From: Actinomycetota bacterium
GTDB lineage: Bacteria > Actinomycetota > Acidimicrobiia > Acidimicrobiales > UBA8592
Assembly (NCBI GenBank): GCA_902565595.1
Contig: CACFFD010000008.1
Location: forward strand, 1 to 50,057
Reading direction: 5' to 3'
Length of the DNA: 50,057 bases
In this document: one piece after another, positions 44,275-50,057 of the stretch
Position numbering within the stretch: the stretch's first letter is position 1
Layout of the letters: each line of letters starts with the position of its first letter
Translations under genes and position numbers: made by a program
Notes under the pieces: generated by a model
The model's input: only the letters and a program-made list of their open reading frames with translations
What the model was told of the DNA's origin: nothing
The model's database searches: none

Positions 44275-45975
44275 ATGACTATTGGTTGGTTTATTGACGA
44301 TATCCCATCTAAATCTTTTCCTATCTATACGAGAGGGAATGTAGGCGAAGTTTTCCCTGATCCTGTTTCACCATTAACTGCAGATCACACTTGGCATGGT
44401 GCAGGAGATGTCGGAGTGCGGGACTTTATGTATCGTTTCACGATTGATCACGATGAGGTCGATCCAGACAATAATTTAATGTTTGAGATCTTCGGTGGAT
44501 ACATGTATCTCAATTTGAGTGTGGCCAGACTTATGGGGGCACGTTCTTCAGGGATGACTCCAGAGATGGTTGATATGGGATTTTTCGGAAGTTCCTCTGC
44601 CTTGCCTCCTTACCAACCTCGCCCAAAGGACCAAGACGAGCAGATAACGGCTCGAGTTGACGGCTTGATGTTTGCGTGGATGACCGCTACTGAATTTCCT
44701 AAGGTAGAAACGTTAACCGAAACCGTGGAATCGGTCGTAATGAATCGTCCAGTCTTAGCATCGGTAGATGATATGGCGCTTGTTCAAAGAACGCGAGATA
44801 TGATGCCGCTTTTCGCAGAGATATTTTCAGCTCATAGTGAAGCTAGTGCTGCTGCGTCAGTGACGATGGGAGCAATTACAGGACTTGCCCTAGGACTAGG
44901 GAAACCGGGCTTAGATTTACGAATTGCTGGAGGGTTGGGAGGCGTTGCTTCTGCAGCCCCGAGTTTTGCCATGTGGCAAATTAGTCGGATCGTCCGAAAC
45001 TCTTCAGCCCTTACTCAAGAATTTGAATCTGGCCTCGATGGGCTTGAGGATCGACTATTTGCAGTCCAAGATGAAGAGTTCAATAACGCTTTTCGTAGCC
45101 TTTTAGAAGACTATGGGTCACGCGGCCCTAATGAGTGGGAATTGCGTTCTCAGACATGGGAAACTAACCCTGAGCTTGTCCTTACCCTCATTGACCGTAT
45201 GCGTCTAGCTGAAGATGATCAAGACCCCCAAATACGCCACCAAGAAGCACAAGAAAGGTCGTCTGTCGCTCTTTCGGAGCTTCGAAGTATGGTCTCTGGG
45301 GATGAAACTTCGGCTGGGACACTTGAGATTGCGGTTACGTCAAGTTCCGTATTTATTCCTGCGAGAGAAAATGCAAAAACAGCTATTGTGAAAGTGGTTC
45401 ATGAAGTTCGTTTGGCCGCCCTCGAGCTTGGGCGGCGCCTTGCCGAGGATGGGAGGCTCGAACATCCCCAACATATTTTCATGGTGCAAGATAAGGAACT
45501 TGAGGAAGCCATCGCAGGAAACATGGGTAAAGAGGCATCCGATCGTGAGGAACAATATTTAGATCTATTTACGCTCACTCCCCCATTTTGGTTTAATGGG
45601 GATGTTCCGCCGGCAGAAATGTGGCAGTCAACAAAGGCTACATACCCTGAGAGAAAAGTTGTTCAGGGCATGGGGGGAAGTGCCGGAGTTGTAATTGGTA
45701 AAGCTCGCGTGATCACCGACCCGTCTGACCCTAAAGGATTAGAACCCGGAGAAATCCTTGTTGCTCCTATAACAGACCCTGCTTGGACTCCATTGTTTGT
45801 TCCTGCGGCAGGGGTTGTCGTCGATGTAGGCGCAACGATGAGCCACGCGGTAATCGTAAGCCGCGAATTGGGAATCCCGTGCGTTGTATCAGCAACTGGA
45901 GCTACTAGCCGGATACCTGACGGGGCTGAAATTAGAGTAAATGGTGATACAGGAACGGTAACGATCCTGTCGTAA
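44275..45975 (+). CDS. PEP-utilising swivelling-domain protein without an ATP-grasp half
   Basis: The 566-residue protein ends in a complete phosphohistidine (swivelling) domain (about 460-566): GGSAGVVIGKARV, the catalytic His in GATMSHAVIVSRELGIPCVV, and IRVNGDTGTV. The large N-terminal part (YTRGNVGEVFPDPVSPLT at about 19-36) corresponds to the middle region of rifampicin-phosphotransferase-like proteins. The ATP-grasp domain that normally loads phosphate onto the histidine is absent. It may therefore work with a separate ATP-grasp protein. A role in phosphorylating a small molecule in the surrounding SDR/methyltransferase cluster is only a guess. Confidence 0.85.
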   Translation: MTIGWFIDDIPSKSFPIYTRGNVGEVFPDPVSPLTADHTWHGAGDVGVRDFMYRFTIDHDEVDPDNNLMFEIFGGYMYLNLSVARLMGARSSGMTPEMVDMGFFGSSSALPPYQPRPKDQDEQITARVDGLMFAWMTATEFPKVETLTETVESVVMNRPVLASVDDMALVQRTRDMMPLFAEIFSAHSEASAAASVTMGAITGLALGLGKPGLDLRIAGGLGGVASAAPSFAMWQISRIVRNSSALTQEFESGLDGLEDRLFAVQDEEFNNAFRSLLEDYGSRGPNEWELRSQTWETNPELVLTLIDRMRLAEDDQDPQIRHQEAQERSSVALSELRSMVSGDETSAGTLEIAVTSSSVFIPARENAKTAIVKVVHEVRLAALELGRRLAEDGRLEHPQHIFMVQDKELEEAIAGNMGKEASDREEQYLDLFTLTPPFWFNGDVPPAEMWQSTKATYPERKVVQGMGGSAGVVIGKARVITDPSDPKGLEPGEILVAPITDPAWTPLFVPAAGVVVDVGATMSHAVIVSRELGIPCVVSATGATSRIPDGAEIRVNGDTGTVTILS

Positions 45976-45982
45976 GGTAAAC

Positions 45983-46957
45983 CTATGAACAGTTGGGGGC
46001 CCATTCAGCTTCAAGATAATTATTTTCTATCAGCCATGAAACAGTGTCTGTCAACGTCTCTTCAATAGGCCGCCATGAGCCAAGCCCACTATCCACTAGT
46101 AGAGATTCGTCATCGCCTGGGACGATACCTAACATAATCTCCACTGCTTCAGCATCGACCATCTGTTCAAGTGCTTCACGTGGGGTTGGCAGAAGGGCAC
46201 GATCGCGACCAGTGACTTCAGAGATGACTGCATGAAATTCCTCCCAATCCATAAAGGTTCCCCCAGCTACATACCGCTTTGGCCCTGTTTCAGGAGTAAG
46301 TATCCCTACTATTGCTTCTGATAAATCTCTGACGTCAACAAGGCACCAACCTCCGCTCGTCAGGCTCATCATGATTTCGCTTTGCAAAGTTGGAGCAAGA
46401 TTGGCAGCAAGTACATTCAGTCCGAGATCAAGAGGCCCAGTGACCCCAGTTGGATAGACTATTTTGACAGGAGCTCCATCAGCCTGCATCGATCTAGCAT
46501 GCTCCTCAGCTATCGCTTTCGAAGCATTATATGGGTTTCCGCCTCCATGCACCGGATCATCACCTGACAACAAATCTCCACTTGGCGGAAAAATCACTGA
46601 CATTGTTGACACATGAATTATCGGATCACAACCCTGCTGGTGGGCAGTGTCTAAAATGAGTTGAGCGCCCGGACCATTTACCGCAAGTGCCTGATCCATC
46701 AGTGAGGGATCTAAACTCGTGAACGCAGCTGCGTGAATACAGGAATTGCATCCTTCAAGTGATGCTTGAACCGTAGCTGGATCTGTCATGTCACCAACAA
46801 CGTAATCGACGTCTGAATCAATACCGTGAAGCTCCAGCATTCTTTCGATCTTTTCCGCATCGCGGACCAGAAGGCGTACCTGATGACCAGCCAATGTAAG
46901 CGCTTTTAGCAGGTGCCCGCCAATAAAGCCTGTCCCACCAGTAAGCATAACTTTCAT
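45983..46957 (-). CDS. NAD-dependent epimerase/dehydratase-like (extended SDR) protein
   Basis: The 324-residue protein starts at the ATG at 46957, with GGTGGGGG upstream; a GTG at 46969 extends the frame by four codons. The Rossmann motif is MLTGGTGFIGGHLLKAL, followed by LLVRDAEK, DVDYVVGDMTD and the Y-x-x-x-K catalytic pair in NPYNASKAIAEEHA. It resembles dihydroflavonol-4-reductase/cinnamoyl-CoA-reductase-like proteins more than sugar epimerases (VRLLVRD, IHAAAFTS). It is convergent with the PEP-utilising gene, with an 8-base gap. Substrate unknown. Confidence 0.9.
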   Translation of the reverse strand: MKVMLTGGTGFIGGHLLKALTLAGHQVRLLVRDAEKIERMLELHGIDSDVDYVVGDMTDPATVQASLEGCNSCIHAAAFTSLDPSLMDQALAVNGPGAQLILDTAHQQGCDPIIHVSTMSVIFPPSGDLLSGDDPVHGGGNPYNASKAIAEEHARSMQADGAPVKIVYPTGVTGPLDLGLNVLAANLAPTLQSEIMMSLTSGGWCLVDVRDLSEAIVGILTPETGPKRYVAGGTFMDWEEFHAVISEVTGRDRALLPTPREALEQMVDAEAVEIMLGIVPGDDESLLVDSGLGSWRPIEETLTDTVSWLIENNYLEAEWAPNCS

Positions 46958-47060
46958 GAATTCCCCCACCCTATCTAGTATTCAGAGATTAGTCGGATCT
47001 AGCAACATTGTCTCTTCCCTAGAGATGCAGTATCGGCTAATCAGTCTCTAAGATACCGGA

Positions 47061-47552
47061 GTGGAGCAATTTACGAAATTCTATACAGCATATGAGCGTG
47101 GCTCTATAGCTGCTGAGGACTATTGGCCTTTATGGCGAAATGTTTGGGATTGCAGTAGGCATTTTACGTCGTACTTCGGGGGTGACATTTCGACGCGTGA
47201 CAGTATTCTTGGATCCCTATTCTCTCAACATGTTCATTTACGTCAGAATTTTATGACAGCAGATGAGAACTCCAAACTTGTTGCCCTCCCATACCATATT
47301 GATATCTTTCGCGGAGGGCAGCAAACCAATATCTCAGGATGGTCATGGACGCTTGAGCGAGAATACGCTGAACAGTGCGCCCGGTCGGGTGCTACCGATG
47401 ACCGCCCTCTGCTTGCATCTGTTTTATCTCTGCCATCATCATCGGTACTCGCTTATTTAGAAAAAGACGGATTTTCTGAACTCATTGTCGACCCTCTTAC
47501 AATAACCATAGAGACAGGTGATTACGGACAAATAACTTTTGAAAGGCTCTAA
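47061..47552 (+). CDS. Possible ADP-ribosyltransferase-fold protein
   Basis: The 163-residue protein starts with a GTG at 47061. The segment IDIFRGGQQTNISGWSWTLEREYAE has an arginine start, a central S-W-T and a following glutamate at spacings reminiscent of the R-S-E layout of ADP-ribosyltransferase toxins and phage-type proteins. Later comes ELIVDPLTITIETGDY. The match is by eye and could be chance. Genes of this kind occur in islands and phage-related loci. No partner antitoxin is seen. The neighbouring gene to the right is a lipoprotein in the same direction. Confidence 0.45.
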   Translation: MEQFTKFYTAYERGSIAAEDYWPLWRNVWDCSRHFTSYFGGDISTRDSILGSLFSQHVHLRQNFMTADENSKLVALPYHIDIFRGGQQTNISGWSWTLEREYAEQCARSGATDDRPLLASVLSLPSSSVLAYLEKDGFSELIVDPLTITIETGDYGQITFERL

Positions 47553-47578
47553 TAGAATTTCTGATATTATGATCGACT

Positions 47579-48364
47579 ATGCTCCTGTTTCGACATTTCA
47601 CCGTTTTAAAGGCCGCTGCCCTACTTGTATTCGTTACTTTTGTTTGTTCCAGCTGTATCAAAACAAACATTTCGATTGTTGTGGAAGCTGACGGTACTGG
47701 TTCATTTTCTGGAGAAGTGAAAGTCAGCAAGCAATTAGGAGAGTTATTCGGTGAAGAACCTGACGATGCTGAAGAGGTTGACTGCGAATCAATATTCGAA
47801 GATGATGGGTCATCGCAAGCCCCAGGCAATGTAGATACTGAAGAGTTCGAGGATGATGACTGGTGCGGATTTCGATTTAGCGCAGAGTTCACCGGATTCG
47901 GTCAGAGTTTGGTTGAAGCAGGCGACGACAGTTTTCCACTAAGCATCGACGGCAATATTCTGACCTTCTACTGGGTTGATGAAAACCTAGAACAAGGCGG
48001 AGAAAATAACGATTTCTTGAATTCGGATGATGATATGGATCCGGCACTTCTTTTAGCGATTCTAGGTATTCCCGAGCCAGAATATGTGATCACTGTTGAT
48101 CTGCCAGGTGAAATCATTGAACACAATGCCGATGAGCAAAATGGGTCGACGCTGAAGTGGGATATAGATCTTTTCGAGTCGTTAGATGGATCATCTATTA
48201 TGCCCTTCGCCAAGACCGATATCTCCAAAAGTTCTAGCGACTCAAATGGTGGCGTACCAGTGGCCGTATGGGTCTTTATCGTTATTGCGGCTGTGATTGT
48301 CGTACTGCGCACACTAAAATTCATTCAAAATCGCGCAGATCAAGAAGAGAAATCGGCAATATAG
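47579..48364 (+). CDS. LppM-like lipoprotein with C-terminal membrane helix
   Basis: The 261-residue protein has a signal peptide and lipobox (VCSSC, Cys about 26), a beta-rich domain beginning IKTNISIVVEADGTGSFSGEV (the recognisable LppM-type opening), an acidic loop with two cysteines, a further beta-rich stretch, then a C-terminal membrane helix (about 221-242, VPVAVWVFIVIAAVIVVLR) and a short basic tail. LppM-type proteins of mycobacteria are surface lipoproteins whose tail helix is cleaved or membrane-held; the role here is unknown. It is convergent with the unknown gene on the minus strand, separated by 11 bases. Confidence 0.78.
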   Translation: MLLFRHFTVLKAAALLVFVTFVCSSCIKTNISIVVEADGTGSFSGEVKVSKQLGELFGEEPDDAEEVDCESIFEDDGSSQAPGNVDTEEFEDDDWCGFRFSAEFTGFGQSLVEAGDDSFPLSIDGNILTFYWVDENLEQGGENNDFLNSDDDMDPALLLAILGIPEPEYVITVDLPGEIIEHNADEQNGSTLKWDIDLFESLDGSSIMPFAKTDISKSSSDSNGGVPVAVWVFIVIAAVIVVLRTLKFIQNRADQEEKSAI

Positions 48365-48375
48365 AGCCATCTAAT

Positions 48376-49947
48376 CTAAGTTGTTGTATTTTCCCACCTG
48401 CTATGTGGGTCTAACCCACCGACATGAATTTTTCCTGTTTTTCCCTTTGTATCATCTAAGAAATACAGGCGAGGTGCGGTACTTCCTCCAAACTTTAGAT
48501 GGGCTTCCATAAATGTTTTCCCACTGGGATCGATGTCAGTTGACACTGGAAGAACCCGTTGATTACGAAGTCTCTCAGTATTATGCACCGTGTCCGATTC
48601 CCGCATTGAGATGTTCTGCGCATGCCATGCAAAAGGGTCCCCACTTGTTGCGCACCATTTCAAGAAATTCCCACTGAATTCAGACTCAGCGAAGACATTG
48701 AAGGCGAGCAATGCATCCCATATCGATCGCCCCCAGCTACGTGATCGCTGATTTCCTTCAAGGTCATCAATCATCTCAGAAACATTTTGAGGTATAACAA
48801 CATTCCGAAGAACTGCCCTTCCCCTATCTATGGCTTCTGAAATTGACGATATTGAGTAAACAGATTCTTTACGCATCCGCTTAAGATCTTCTGTCAATGC
48901 AAAATCCATAAATCTAAGTTCGATATCTGACCGTTCCGCTTCTGCAGTAGCACGTCTTGCTGCTTCTTCGTCAAGAAGCTCCCTCCACCAGTCTTCAGAT
49001 TCTTGCATCATTTTTTTCGCATTCAGCAACTGGATTTCAAGATGGTCTATAGCTTCAAGGTCATGGTCACGTTCAGAATGTAAAGAAGCGACAGTTTGTC
49101 TTAGACGTTCATTCTCTCGAAGTAGATTCTCGAAATCGATATCTTTTCTGTCTCGCATTTGTTCATTCTCTGGACTTTGGTATCCCCTGAGAAGACGAGT
49201 TCCCTCTTCGCAAATACTTGGAACGCCTGTAGCCACTAAAGTTGGTTGGAGGGCAACCAAAACTCGGCGACAGATACTCATATGATCGGTGTCCCATGCT
49301 CTTAATGACGGGACCGCAGCTACGTTACGAGAGTCTTTAGCAGTAGGTGGATAGATCCGAATCTCCCCTGGATACAGCGACAAATGTTTCCCGATAGAGT
49401 TTTGAAATCTACCTAGATCACCTGGAGGTAAGTACACTACTAGCGCTATTCCCGCGAATTGACGGGCAAGGAGCTTTGCCAACTCCTTCTGGTCATTTTC
49501 ACGAAGCGGGTCATGCGCGACACAGATAATAGCCGCCTTCCGACTTTGATGCGGGATGAGCTCGATAGCCGCTAATCCTGCTAGCTGCACGCGACTTTGA
49601 AAACGTATCTCCCCTCTTCTAGGAGAACCCTGATTCGTTTCTGAATCGTCAATGAGTTCTTGAATGAGCCCCTGCTCGTCAAGCATCCACATTGCATCTG
49701 AGCTGGAAGAGAAGTCTTCGACATCTACCCACACATATCGATCCTCCCTATGGGAGATGGCACGAATTGTTGTGCGCCTCTCCCCCGAAGAATTACAGCG
49801 CATTTCAACAACCTGAAGTTCACCCTCTCCACCAGCATTAAGAGTTTCAATATTCGACGCCCCACTCCACTTATTGAAGATCTCCATGATACTAACTTCA
49901 GGATTATGCCTGTCATCTCGCCAGAGAGCACGATATACAAGTTCCAT
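48376..49947 (-). CDS. Large coiled-coil protein of unknown function
   Basis: The 523-residue cytoplasmic protein has no signal peptide. Residues about 1-260 are globular with mixed strands (VELVYRALWRDDRHNPE at the start, AIICVAHDPLREN, GIALVVYLPPGDLGRF). About 265-350 is a long coiled coil (ENLLRENERLRQTVASLHSE). A C-terminal domain about 380-523 ends in RLYFLDDTKGKTGKIHVGGL. The DDT/KIHVG ending recalls actinobacterial proteins near mobile or defence loci, from memory only. Nothing resembling a catalytic motif was found. The gene lies at the right edge of the window with its start well inside. Confidence 0.6.
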   Translation of the reverse strand: MELVYRALWRDDRHNPEVSIMEIFNKWSGASNIETLNAGGEGELQVVEMRCNSSGERRTTIRAISHREDRYVWVDVEDFSSSSDAMWMLDEQGLIQELIDDSETNQGSPRRGEIRFQSRVQLAGLAAIELIPHQSRKAAIICVAHDPLRENDQKELAKLLARQFAGIALVVYLPPGDLGRFQNSIGKHLSLYPGEIRIYPPTAKDSRNVAAVPSLRAWDTDHMSICRRVLVALQPTLVATGVPSICEEGTRLLRGYQSPENEQMRDRKDIDFENLLRENERLRQTVASLHSERDHDLEAIDHLEIQLLNAKKMMQESEDWWRELLDEEAARRATAEAERSDIELRFMDFALTEDLKRMRKESVYSISSISEAIDRGRAVLRNVVIPQNVSEMIDDLEGNQRSRSWGRSIWDALLAFNVFAESEFSGNFLKWCATSGDPFAWHAQNISMRESDTVHNTERLRNQRVLPVSTDIDPSGKTFMEAHLKFGGSTAPRLYFLDDTKGKTGKIHVGGLDPHSRWENTTT

Positions 49948-50057
49948 CTAAACCAACTGCTTCAGAAGATAGTGATAATTTAACGTAATTTCTTCTTTCG
50001 AACCCATAGCGGACCTTATAGGCGTTGTGAAATCGCTGTTTCGAACTCTTGTTGCGC

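Overview
The window looks like part of the chromosome of a marine, moderate-GC member of the Actinomycetota, most probably Acidimicrobiia-like. This is an inference from a ClpP2-type ClpP, a RamB/ScfR-type regulator divergent from isocitrate lyase, malate synthase G, an SCO6745-like protein, an LppM-like lipoprotein and MreBCD-PBP2. No rRNA or marker phylogeny is present to prove it.

Region 1 (1-8.7 kb) is core. It carries a minus-strand cell-shape block (mrdA start, mreD, mreC, mreB), then ndk, folC and the proteostasis block tig-clpP-clpX, then tRNA-Gly and a uridine kinase. The ClpP here keeps His137 and Asp186 but has alanine (codon 6147-6149) where the serine nucleophile should be. Region 2 (8.7-17.2 kb) holds an OatA-like acyltransferase, the glyoxylate-shunt unit (ramB-type regulator divergent from aceA-glcB), tRNA-Arg, a TauD-like dioxygenase and tRNA-His.

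Region 3 (17.2-26.4 kb) is the most unusual part: an array of gene cassettes downstream of tRNA-Lys(CTT). Five well-preserved ~85-bp repeats and two eroded ones, all in the direction of the tRNA, separate seven segments carrying one or two genes each: a small basic zinc-ribbon-like protein, a decayed VOC gene plus a DJ-1/PfpI protein plus a typA fragment, two PD-(D/E)XK-like proteins, a beta-propeller lipoprotein, a GC-rich MscS channel and two SHOCT-headed membrane proteins. Each repeat ends in a copy of the tRNA-Lys 3' end. In several cassettes the first ~17 bp are the reverse complement of a variable stretch inside that same cassette's terminal repeat. No recombinase is encoded here, so I infer a cassette system mobilised in trans. 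It resembles an integron in logic but not in site sequence.

Region 4 (26.4-35.5 kb) is accessory. It has PD40-propeller lipoproteins (one broken by an in-frame stop), a nearly identical lipoprotein leader/linker module in three contexts, two more TauD-like dioxygenases, an M16-peptidase lipoprotein with a frame-shifting 56-bp tandem duplication near its end, a tRNA relic and an SCO6745-like protein.

Region 5 (35.6-50 kb) begins with a SAM riboswitch of the SAM-I/IV type in front of metF-metH (methionine synthesis). It continues with a VOC protein, an HD-domain protein, a repeat-rich lipoprotein, a short-chain dehydrogenase, a methyltransferase, a PEP-utilising swivelling-domain protein, an NAD-dependent epimerase, a possible ADP-ribosyltransferase-fold protein, an LppM-like lipoprotein and a large coiled-coil protein of unknown function. 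No intergenic stretch exceeds 300 bases. No CRISPR array, rRNA, transposase or integrase was seen.
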